From Candidatus Parabacteroides intestinavium (GTDB lineage Bacteria > Bacteroidota > Bacteroidia > Bacteroidales > Tannerellaceae), in NCBI GenBank assembly GCA_019118725.1, contig DWYO01000214.1, positions 1 to 5,951 on the forward strand: a DNA stretch of 5,951 nt, written 5' to 3'. The notes under the pieces were generated by a model. That model worked only from the letters and a program-made list of their open reading frames with translations, was not told where the DNA came from and searched no databases. Shown here one piece after another: positions 1-5,738 of this stretch. Numbering within the stretch: the first letter of the stretch is position 1; every line of letters starts with the position of its first letter. The translations under genes and the position numbers were made by a program.

Positions 1-30
1 GAAAACATTCTTTACAAAAAGCTGGAATAA
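1..30 (+). CDS. Possible 3' end of an upstream gene (partial)
   Basis: From the first base the frame reads ENILYKKLE followed by TAA at 28-30, which would be a plausible C-terminus of a gene beginning outside the window. It would end 31 bases before the next start, close enough for co-transcription with the outer-membrane protein gene. Ten codons cannot identify a product, and an open frame this short can occur by chance. Confidence 0.3.
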   Translation, partial: ENILYKKLE

Positions 31-44
31 ATTCCAAACAGCTT
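19..44 (+). other. Bulged hairpin upstream of the outer-membrane protein gene
   Basis: AAGCT (19-23) pairs with AGCTT (40-44), and GGAA (24-27) pairs with TTCC (32-35) around a TAAA loop. AAAC (36-39) is left as a one-sided bulge. The structure overlaps the possible upstream stop codon and lies 17 bases before the next start. A-rich sequence follows rather than a T-run, so it is not an ordinary intrinsic terminator. It might be a processing or mRNA-stability element, or chance. Confidence 0.3.
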
Positions 45-61
45 CTAAAAAAAGAGATAAG

Positions 62-826
62 ATGAGAAAGAACAGGTATATTTTATGGATTATTTCTGGC
101 TTGATGCTCTTGTCGGGCTTGGGAGCGGGCGTTTCGGCGCAGGAGTTCCGCCAGCATTGGGAGAAAAAGGTTTTTGCCGGATACAATATTGGCGGGACAA
201 GTCCGATACCTTTGCCTGCTGAAATTCGCAAGATTAATTCCTGGAAGCCGGGCTTTGGCGGAACATTGGCGTTCCATCTGACACGCTGGCTGACCCCGGA
301 ATGGGGATTGACCACCGGCTTGGCTATTGACCTGAAGGGAATGAAGATTGACGCGGATGTGAAATACCTGCAGACCAGCCTGGTGGTGGGCGAAGGAGAC
401 AGGGCAGGCCAGTTCACGGGGAGCTTCAACGGGAAGAACAAGACCAATATGCGGAACGACTATCTGGTGCTTCCGCTCCTGGCGGCTTGGCGTCCGGCCG
501 AGCGATGGCGGGTACGTCTGGGTGGATACGTGGCTTTCCAGAATGCCGCGAAGTTTGAGGGAACGGCATCAGACGGGTATATCCGTAACGGAGGGCCTAC
601 GGGCGAGAAAATCAATGTCGAGTCCGCCACCTACGATTTCGCGGAAGAGGTGCGTAATTTCGATGCCGGACTGATGGCTTCGGGCGATTGGTTCTTTACC
701 GAGAAGATGGCCCTGACCGGGCAATTATCGTGGGGGTTGGTGCCGATCTTTCCTTCCGACTTCGAAGGCTTGAGCTATAAGATGTACAATATTTATTTCT
801 CGCTGGGGGTAGCGTATAAGTTGTAG
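62..826 (+). CDS. PorT-family outer-membrane beta-barrel protein
   Basis: A 254-aa exported protein, probably a small outer-membrane barrel. Residues 1-26 form a signal peptide: basic MRKNR start, hydrophobic core, and a VSA|Q signal peptidase I site. The rest shows alternating aromatic and hydrophobic strands separated by polar loops, such as VFAGYNIGG, GFGGTLAFHLTRWL, WGLTTGLAIDL, DYLVLPLLAAWRP, WRVRLGGYVAF and a final strand YNIYFSLGVAYKL. The YLVLPLL segment resembles the 'YLEIPLL' strand common in Bacteroidota PorT / OMP_b-brl_2 proteins. The long stretch at about residues 105-130 and 165-200 would be extracellular loops. ATG at 62 is chosen because it gives a complete signal peptide after an A-rich leader. 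The ligand or partner is unknown, and nothing visible ties it to the type IX secretion role of PorT itself. It is followed by terminator-like hairpins, so it probably ends its transcript. Confidence 0.8.
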   Translation: MRKNRYILWIISGLMLLSGLGAGVSAQEFRQHWEKKVFAGYNIGGTSPIPLPAEIRKINSWKPGFGGTLAFHLTRWLTPEWGLTTGLAIDLKGMKIDADVKYLQTSLVVGEGDRAGQFTGSFNGKNKTNMRNDYLVLPLLAAWRPAERWRVRLGGYVAFQNAAKFEGTASDGYIRNGGPTGEKINVESATYDFAEEVRNFDAGLMASGDWFFTEKMALTGQLSWGLVPIFPSDFEGLSYKMYNIYFSLGVAYKL

Positions 827-873
827 GGAGAGAGAAGAGACGGGTAAGCAAAATGTCAGATTATCCCTCAAAT

Positions 874-908
874 CCCGGCCCTATTTCGGACCGGGGTACG
901 CATTTTTT
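874..908 (+). terminator. Candidate intrinsic terminator 1
   Basis: CCCGG (874-878) and CC (879-880) pair with GG (888-889) and CCGGG (891-895), leaving A890 as a bulge and a 7-base loop. This is a 7-bp all-GC stem. Six Ts follow at 903-908, but seven bases after the stem, so it is weaker than a textbook terminator. It lies 47 bases after the barrel gene stop. Confidence 0.5.
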
Positions 909-917
909 CGGACGATG

Positions 918-950
918 GCCTTCTCAGCGAGTTGAGAAGGCGCTTTTTTA
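918..950 (+). terminator. Intrinsic terminator 2 (strong)
   Basis: A perfect 9-bp stem, GCCTTCTCA (918-926) with TGAGAAGGC (933-941), closes a 6-base loop GCGAGT. It is followed almost at once by a run of six Ts at 944-949. It fits Rho-independent termination of the outer-membrane protein transcript. Confidence 0.87.
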
Positions 951-1026
951 TAGATAATGTGATGGATTATAGCGTGTTATCTTCTGAAATGAAAGTTCGG
1001 GAAAAAAACGCGGTTTAGACGAATTT

Positions 1027-1051
1027 ACGGGCCGGATAGGGCCTGTTTTTT
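1027..1051 (+). terminator. Candidate intrinsic terminator 3
   Basis: ACGGGCC (1027-1033) pairs with GGCCTGT (1040-1046), with one G-T wobble, around the loop GGATAG. The stem runs straight into Ts at 1046-1051. The form is that of a short intrinsic terminator, but no gene ends between it and terminator 2. It could be a backup terminator, or it could end a short RNA starting after 950, for which no promoter is visible. Confidence 0.45.
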
Positions 1052-1093
1052 CAAAAATAAAGTCCTTTTCCGGAAATATAAGGAGCTTTTGGG

Positions 1094-1157
1094 AAAAAGA
1101 TGCCGACCTTTTTCTTCGTTTCTGCCTATGTTTCGCTTCAGACATCGGCATCTTTTT
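1094..1157. repeat. 13-bp perfect inverted repeat with 38-base spacer
   Basis: AAAAAGATGCCGA at 1094-1106 is the exact reverse complement of TCGGCATCTTTTT at 1145-1157. The A-run and T-run ends give the form of a bidirectional terminator, although the 38-base loop is large. The spacer contains the first copy of the T-rich direct repeat, and the right arm overlaps the start of the second copy. It may be the remnant of an inverted duplication. It is unlikely to be a site for the barrel gene, which already has terminators upstream. Confidence 0.6.
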
Positions 1158-1323
1158 CTTCGTTTTTTGCCTATAAACCGGGCAAATCCGGGTAGGATTT
1201 TCTTTCTTCAACCCCATTTTCCTCTTCCGGTTGCTCTTTTCTTTTGAAAATGTGCGTTAGCCGAAAATGCCCAAAGTCGACATAATGTCAGGAAACCCCT
1301 CCTTTTTTCTTCATTTTGCCTAT
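1108..1323 (+). repeat. Three copies of a ~22-bp T-rich direct repeat
   Basis: Copies lie at 1108-1129, 1152-1174 and 1302-1323. Each has the order C, five or six Ts, CTTC, G or A, a short T-rich run, then GCCTAT. Copies 1 and 2 differ by one substitution and one inserted T. Copy 3 has one extra T in the first run, A in place of G, and a shorter second T-run. Copy 3 ends directly at the -33 TTG (1323-1325) of the protease promoter. No TAnnTTTG box stands at the matching distance after copies 1 or 2, so these are not three equal promoters. The copies may be regulator binding sites or a local duplication of promoter-upstream DNA. Confidence 0.6.
1279..1289. promoter_or_regulatory. 11-bp palindrome upstream of the protease promoter
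   Basis: GACAT-A-ATGTC is a perfect palindrome around A1284, about 34 bp upstream of the -33 box. Position and symmetry suit a dimeric regulator. At this length chance occurrence is possible and no known operator is recognised. Confidence 0.25.
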
Positions 1324-1352
1324 TGCTACTCCGAAAGAAAGCGGTATATTTG
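1323..1352 (+). promoter_or_regulatory. Bacteroidota-type promoter for the protease-hydrolase pair
   Basis: The -7 box TATATTTG (1345-1352) matches TAnnTTTG exactly. A TTG at 1323-1325 lies 19 bp upstream, the usual distance for the -33 element of the main Bacteroidota sigma factor. Transcription should start near 1357-1360, leaving a leader of about 25 bases before the ATG codons at 1382 and 1385. This excludes the in-frame TTG at 1316 as the protease start, since it lies upstream of the promoter. Confidence 0.7.
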
Positions 1353-1381
1353 TCCCGATTAATTGTGCTTTAAAAAAATTG

Positions 1382-4300
1382 ATGATGAAAAACATTTTAC
1401 TACCGGCGTTTGCTTTGTGCTGCGCCTTGAGCGCGAATGCGGCGGATGCACCGTTATGGATGCGCTATCCGGCGTTATCGCCCGACGGGAAAACCATCGC
1501 GTTCTCTTATAAAGGAGACATTTATACTGTCCCGGCAAGTGGAGGAAAGGCAACTCAGTTGACAACCCATCCGAAACAAGATACCCATCCGATATGGTCG
1601 CCCGATGGGCAGAAAATCGCTTTTGCTTCCGACCGTGAGGGGAGTTTCGACATTTATATTATGGACAAGACGGGTGGAGTGCCTGTCCGGCTGACCACCA
1701 ATACGGCATCTGAGATGCCGAAAATCTTCCGTGACGCTACCCATATCCTGTATTCATCTACCCTGATGCCGGATGTGCGTGACGCGCAATTCCCTTCTTC
1801 CCAATTTCCGCAGATTTATGAGGTGAGCACCGATGGCGGACGCCCGAAGCTCTATTCTTCGCTGGCCATGCAGCACCTTTCATTGAGTCCGAAGGGAGAC
1901 CGGCTTCTTTATCAGGATCAGAAGGGGTACGAAGACCCGTGGCGCAAGCACCATCAGTCATCCATAACCAAAGATATCTGGTTGTGTGACCTGGGGGGCG
2001 ACCGCTCTTACCGGAAACTGACCGATTTCAAGGGGGAGGACCGCAATCCGGTCTGGGCCGCCGACGGGCAATCCTATTATTACCTGAGCGAAGAGGACGG
2101 GACATTCAATGTCTATAAACGAAATTTGAACGGTGAGGAGAAAAAACAACTGACCCGGCACAAAACGCATCCGGTGCGCTCACTTACGGCATCGGCCGAT
2201 GGGACGCTCTGTTATACCTATAATGGCGAAATCTATACGTTGAAGGAGAACGGGCAACCGACTAAGGTGTCTGTGCAGATTGTTTCCGACCAGATAGAGA
2301 ACGAGACCATACACAAATTGTTGACCTCCGGGGCGAGAGACATTGCCGTGTCTCCGGACGGAAAGGAGGTGGCGTTCATCGTACACGGAGATGTCTATGC
2401 GACATCCGTCGAATACAAGACCACGAAGCAGATTACCGATACCCCGGAGCAGGAACGCGACCTGAGCTTCAGCCCGGACGGACGTTCGTTGGTCTATTCC
2501 TCAGAGCGTAACGGTGTCTGGGGCGTTTATAAAAGTTCGTTGGTGCGCGAGGAGGACAAGCTCTTTACCTATGCGCCGGAATTGAAAGAGGAACCGCTGG
2601 TGGTATCGTCTGTACCCTCGTTCCAGCCGATGTTCTCGCCGGACGGAAAAGAGGTGGCTTTTCTGGAAAACCGTACGACACTGCGTGTAATTAATCTGGA
2701 TACGAAAAAGATCCGTACCGTATTGGACGGGAAATATAACTATTCGTATGCCGATGGCGACCAGACCTATCAATGGTCTCCGGACAGCAAATGGTTCCTG
2801 GCCAAGTATATCAGCATCGGGGGATGGAACAATCCGGACATTGTATTGGTCAAGGCGGATGGAAGCGGAGAAATGACGAATCTGACCGAGAGCGGCTATT
2901 CGGACGGGAATCCGAAATGGGTATTGGACGGAAAGGCGATGATCTGGTCGTCCGACCGTGCCGGGTACCGGAGCCATGGCAGCTGGGGGGCTGAAGATGA
3001 TGTGTATATCATGTTCTTCGATGGCGAAGCGTATGACAAATTCAATCTTTCGAAAGAGGAATATGCCTTGTTAGAAGCGGATAAGGAGGATAAGGACGAA
3101 GAGAAGGAAGCGGATAAAGATAAAAAGGACGGCAAAGAGGAAAAGAAGGAGGTGACCCCGTTGAAGTTCGATTTGGCGAACCGGAAAGACCGGGTGAAGC
3201 GGCTGACCATCAACTCCTCGCATTTGGGTGACGCGGTGCTGACTCCGGAGGGCGATAAGCTCTACTATTGTGCGGCATTCGAAGGCGGATATGACCTGTG
3301 GGAGCATGATTTCCGTGAAGGAACGACCAAGCTGCTGATTAAAGGTGTGGGCGGAAATACCTTGTATGCCGATAAAAAAGGCGAGAATCTGTTTCTGGTG
3401 TCGGGTGGAAAATTGAAAAAGGTGAATATCAAGGACAGCAAGACCGAGCCGATCGAGTTTGCCGCAGACTTCAATTATCGTCCGGCCGAGGAGCGCGAAT
3501 ACATTTTCAACCATGCCTGGCGTCAGGTGAAGGATAAGTTTTACGACCCGGCTATTCATGGCATTGATTGGGAAGGATACAAAGAGGCGTATGCCCGTTT
3601 CTTGCCGCATATCAACAACAATTACGATTTTCAGGAAATGCTTTCCGAACTCTTGGGCGAACTGAACGGCTCGCACACCGGAGCGCGTTATCGTCCTGCC
3701 CTTTCCGTTCCGGCTACGGCTACGCTGGGTGCGTTCTTTGATAACCTGTATACCGGAAAAGGGCTGAAAATCGCCGAGATTCTTCCGCAAGGCCCGTTGA
3801 CGAAGGCGGATAGCAAGATTGTAACCGGGTGTATCATCGAGAAGATTGACGGACAACCGATTGACGTGAATACGGATTATTATCCGATGCTTGCCGGAAA
3901 AGCGGGCAAGAAGGTGATGCTTGCGGTTTATAATCCGCAGAACGGCCAACGCTTTGACGAGGAGGTAGAACCGATATCGGCCGGCGAACAGTCCGAATTG
4001 CTTTATAAGCGTTGGGTAGAGCGTTGCCGCAAGTTGGTCGACAAACTCTCGGACGGACGCATCGGCTATGTTCATGTCAAGGGAATGAATAGCGAGAGCT
4101 TCCGCGAGACCTATTCCGAACTGCTGGGACGTTGCCGGAACAAAGAGGCGGTTATTGTCGATACGCGCCATAACGGAGGGGGCTGGCTGCATGAAGATCT
4201 GGCCTATCTGTTGAGCGGAAAAGAGTATCAACGTTTCGAACCGCGCGGGCAATATATCGGAAGCGACCCCTATAACCGTTGGCTGAAGCCTTCGTGTGTA

Positions 4301-4615
4301 TTGGTTTGCGAGGATAACTATTCCAATGCGCACGGGTTCCCGGTTGTGTACAAGACCCTGGGAATCGGCAAGCTGATTGGCGCCCCGGTTCCGGGAACGA
4401 TGACCGCCGTATGGTGGGAGACGCAGATCGACCCGACCCTCGTCTTCGGTATTCCGCAAGTCGGTGTGAAGGATATGCAGGGCAATTATCTGGAAAACCA
4501 CCAGTTGGAACCGGATATCGAGATCTATAATACTCCTGAGGCACAATTGAAAGGCGAGGACCGGCAATTGGAAGCCGCTGTGAAAGAGATGTTGAAGGAG
4601 ATAGGAAACAAGTAA
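1382..4615 (+). CDS. Tricorn-like periplasmic S41 serine protease
   Basis: Predicted 1077-aa peptidase that cuts peptides or unfolded proteins in the envelope. ATG 1382 is used; ATG 1385 is equally possible. Residues 1-20 form a signal peptide with an ANA|A cleavage site. PD40/TolB-like propeller repeats follow (YPALSPDGKTIAFS, HPIWSPDGQKIAFAS and others), in two blocks at about residues 22-330 and 335-720. An acidic/basic linker lies at 565-590. The C-terminal part has a helical domain, a PDZ domain near 775-870 and the S41 core. The active site is complete by comparison with Thermoplasma tricorn (Ser745, His746, Ser965, Glu1023, from memory): Ser764-His765 in NGSHTG, NGGG at 931-934, nucleophile Ser981 in NYSNAH, and Glu1038 in LENHQLEPD. 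The spacings of 216 and 57 residues nearly match tricorn's 219 and 58, as does the length (about 1071). Asn982 stands where tricorn has Asp966. Substrate and oligomeric state are not known. The hydrolase gene starts 5 bases after its stop. Confidence 0.9.
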   Translation: MMKNILLPAFALCCALSANAADAPLWMRYPALSPDGKTIAFSYKGDIYTVPASGGKATQLTTHPKQDTHPIWSPDGQKIAFASDREGSFDIYIMDKTGGVPVRLTTNTASEMPKIFRDATHILYSSTLMPDVRDAQFPSSQFPQIYEVSTDGGRPKLYSSLAMQHLSLSPKGDRLLYQDQKGYEDPWRKHHQSSITKDIWLCDLGGDRSYRKLTDFKGEDRNPVWAADGQSYYYLSEEDGTFNVYKRNLNGEEKKQLTRHKTHPVRSLTASADGTLCYTYNGEIYTLKENGQPTKVSVQIVSDQIENETIHKLLTSGARDIAVSPDGKEVAFIVHGDVYATSVEYKTTKQITDTPEQERDLSFSPDGRSLVYSSERNGVWGVYKSSLVREEDKLFTYAPELKEEPLVVSSVPSFQPMFSPDGKEVAFLENRTTLRVINLDTKKIRTVLDGKYNYSYADGDQTYQWSPDSKWFLAKYISIGGWNNPDIVLVKADGSGEMTNLTESGYSDGNPKWVLDGKAMIWSSDRAGYRSHGSWGAEDDVYIMFFDGEAYDKFNLSKEEYALLEADKEDKDEEKEADKDKKDGKEEKKEVTPLKFDLANRKDRVKRLTINSSHLGDAVLTPEGDKLYYCAAFEGGYDLWEHDFREGTTKLLIKGVGGNTLYADKKGENLFLVSGGKLKKVNIKDSKTEPIEFAADFNYRPAEEREYIFNHAWRQVKDKFYDPAIHGIDWEGYKEAYARFLPHINNNYDFQEMLSELLGELNGSHTGARYRPALSVPATATLGAFFDNLYTGKGLKIAEILPQGPLTKADSKIVTGCIIEKIDGQPIDVNTDYYPMLAGKAGKKVMLAVYNPQNGQRFDEEVEPISAGEQSELLYKRWVERCRKLVDKLSDGRIGYVHVKGMNSESFRETYSELLGRCRNKEAVIVDTRHNGGGWLHEDLAYLLSGKEYQRFEPRGQYIGSDPYNRWLKPSCVLVCEDNYSNAHGFPVVYKTLGIGKLIGAPVPGTMTAVWWETQIDPTLVFGIPQVGVKDMQGNYLENHQLEPDIEIYNTPEAQLKGEDRQLEAAVKEMLKEIGNK
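3074..3139 (+). repeat. Tandem 33-bp repeat encoding a charged 11-residue unit
   Basis: Two adjacent 33-base units, 3074-3106 and 3107-3139, both begin GAAGCGGATAA. They encode EADKEDKDEEK and EADKDKKDGKE, inside the propeller part of the protease at residues 565-586. The following EKKE extends the charged run to 590. This looks like an in-frame slippage duplication in an exposed loop or linker; copy number may vary between strains. Confidence 0.65.
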
Positions 4616-4620
4616 ACGAT

Positions 4621-5622
4621 ATGAAAAGCATCCTGATAAGCTGCCTGTTCGCGTTACTCCTGATTTTCCCGGTCAGCGCCCAATATGTACACGACATCTT
4701 GGGTGACCGGTACCAGAAGCGGACGATAGAGATGGGCGATGATTACGAAGGACGTGTCGTCTGTACATTGGTCCGGAAACCTTTGGCCGGTCCGGCAGGT
4801 GGGGCTGTCTTGTATATTCATGGCTATAACGATTATTTTTTTCAGTCGGAGCTGGGTGATAGCGTGATGTCGCATGGTTATAACTTTTATGCGCTGGATC
4901 TGCGCAAGTACGGACGCTCGTTATTGCCCCATCAGGATGCTTTTTATTGTAAAAGTCTGGACGAGTATTTTGCCGATGTGGATACCGCATTGGCGATAAT
5001 CAGGCAGGAGGGAAACGAACGGATTGTGCTGATGGGGCATTCTACCGGCGGACTGATCGCTGCCTATTACCTGAAGCATCATCCAGATGCACCGGTTGCC
5101 GGACTCATCTTGAACAGCCCTTTCCTGGATTGGAATTTCGGCTGGTTGATGGAGGGCCTCGTGTTGCCCTCTGTCTCTTTCTTGGGCCGGTTCTTTCCGG
5201 AATGTACAGTACAGAGCGGGGGAAATCCTTCGTATGCCTATAGCCTGCTGCAAGGCTTTCATGGCGAGTGGACTTTTGATACCGCCTGGAAAATGCCTTT
5301 CGGACATCCGAAGCGCGCCGGGTGGATACGGGCCATCCATACCGCCCAGCAGGATATCCGGTCGGAGTGCGTAATCCGTTGCCCGATTCTGTTGCTCTCT
5401 TCCACCCAATCCTATCCGGAATCAGCGGAATGGCACGAGGAATACCTCTGCTCAGACATCGTGCTTTCTGTGGAAGACATCCAAAAGTATGGCATCCGGT
5501 TAGGCCCTAACGTGTCCGCCCATCGGATAAAAGGCGGTATCCATGACCTGATACTTTCCCCGAAACCCGCCCGCGATACGACCTACCGCATCCTCTTTGA
5601 ATGGCTGGAAAAGAAAGAATGA
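4621..5622 (+). CDS. Exported alpha/beta hydrolase (S33 aminopeptidase / lysophospholipase type)
   Basis: A 333-aa serine hydrolase carrying the Hydrolase_4 (serine aminopeptidase S33) fold. Residues 1-20 are a signal peptide ending VSA|Q, so it acts outside the cytoplasm. Visible motifs are the oxyanion-loop HGYND (His67), the nucleophile elbow GHSTGG (Ser141) and GGIHDL with catalytic His308. After the strand CPILLLSS the usual G-x-D acid is missing. The acid may instead be Asp279 in SDIVLSVED, or Asp286. The lid-like stretch at about 175-235 is long and aromatic, as in lipases and esterases of this group. It starts 5 bases after the protease stop with no promoter or terminator between, so the two should share a transcript. 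The substrate could be a lysophospholipid or monoacylglycerol, another ester, or a peptide N-terminus. Family assignment is firm, substrate is not. Confidence 0.8.
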   Translation: MKSILISCLFALLLIFPVSAQYVHDILGDRYQKRTIEMGDDYEGRVVCTLVRKPLAGPAGGAVLYIHGYNDYFFQSELGDSVMSHGYNFYALDLRKYGRSLLPHQDAFYCKSLDEYFADVDTALAIIRQEGNERIVLMGHSTGGLIAAYYLKHHPDAPVAGLILNSPFLDWNFGWLMEGLVLPSVSFLGRFFPECTVQSGGNPSYAYSLLQGFHGEWTFDTAWKMPFGHPKRAGWIRAIHTAQQDIRSECVIRCPILLLSSTQSYPESAEWHEEYLCSDIVLSVEDIQKYGIRLGPNVSAHRIKGGIHDLILSPKPARDTTYRILFEWLEKKE

Positions 5623-5632
5623 AACTTGCCTC

Positions 5633-5669
5633 GTGAACCGATAGTGAAGCTTTGTGAATTATTTGTGAA
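5633..5669 (+). promoter_or_regulatory. Four helically phased GTGAA direct repeats
   Basis: GTGAA occurs at 5633-5637, 5644-5648, 5654-5658 and 5665-5669, with start-to-start distances of 11, 10 and 11 bp, close to one DNA turn each. The last two copies extend to TTTGTGAA. All four face the same side of the helix and end 33 bp upstream of a -7 box, roughly -80 to -45 from the expected transcript start. Tandem direct repeats with an ~11-bp period are typical of OmpR/PhoB-class winged-helix regulators. The regulator itself is not in this window, so its class is inference. Confidence 0.55.
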
Positions 5670-5702
5670 CTGATTTAGATACACTTTGTTAATCTGCCCC
5701 CT

Positions 5703-5710
5703 TATTTTTG
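5703..5710 (+). promoter_or_regulatory. -7 box of the promoter for the last gene
   Basis: TATTTTTG fits TAnnTTTG and lies 28 bases before the ATG at 5739. No TTTG or TTG is found 19-21 bp upstream; the nearest, TTTG at 5685-5688, leaves a spacer of only 14 bp. A good -7 box with a poor -33 box, preceded by the GTGAA array, suggests that transcription needs an activator. Confidence 0.55.
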
Positions 5711-5738
5711 CAGCCGTAAAACAAAAACCAATAGAAAA

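Larger units (their letters stand above)
827..1322. other. Long structured intergenic region
   Basis: No convincing gene is seen on either strand between the barrel gene stop and the protease promoter. The left third holds the terminator-like hairpins. The middle holds the inverted repeat and two T-rich repeats. Positions 1175-1278 are pyrimidine-rich and then AT-rich, with only minor repeats: CCGGG at 1178 and 1188, and GAAAATG at 1246 and 1263. Open frames here are short or highly basic and lack promoters. Confidence 0.6.

Noticed and set aside
962..1018. An 18-codon frame between terminator 2 and hairpin 3
   Set aside because: Too short to judge, with no promoter or leader signal.
1052..1059. 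Reverse-strand TATTTTTG, matching the -7 consensus
   Set aside because: No -33 element at 19-21 bp and no gene on the minus strand for it to drive. The match falls in an A-rich run where chance hits are expected.
1127..1135. TATGTTTCG after repeat copy 1 as a second promoter
   Set aside because: The last base of TAnnTTTG is wrong and no TTTG or TTG lies at the right distance upstream.
1100..1195. A 31-codon + strand frame with AAGGAG at 1080-1085
   Set aside because: The AAGGAG is 14 bases from the ATG, too far for normal use. The Phe-rich product simply translates the T-runs of the direct repeats, and no promoter is visible.
948..1217. An 89-codon minus-strand frame in the intergenic region
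   Set aside because: The product is very rich in Lys and Arg because it reads the T-rich repeats backwards. The possible minus-strand -7 box at 1052-1059 lies inside the frame, not upstream of its start, and has no -33 partner.
1108..1323. The three T-rich repeats as a CRISPR array
   Set aside because: Spacing is irregular (44 bp, then 150 bp), the units differ in length, and no cas genes are present.
3071..4567. A 498-codon open frame on the minus strand within the protease gene
   Set aside because: It lies opposite the conserved PDZ and catalytic regions, its product has no recognisable domain, and no promoter or leader stands upstream of it. Long antisense frames arise easily from the codon bias of a gene with this composition.
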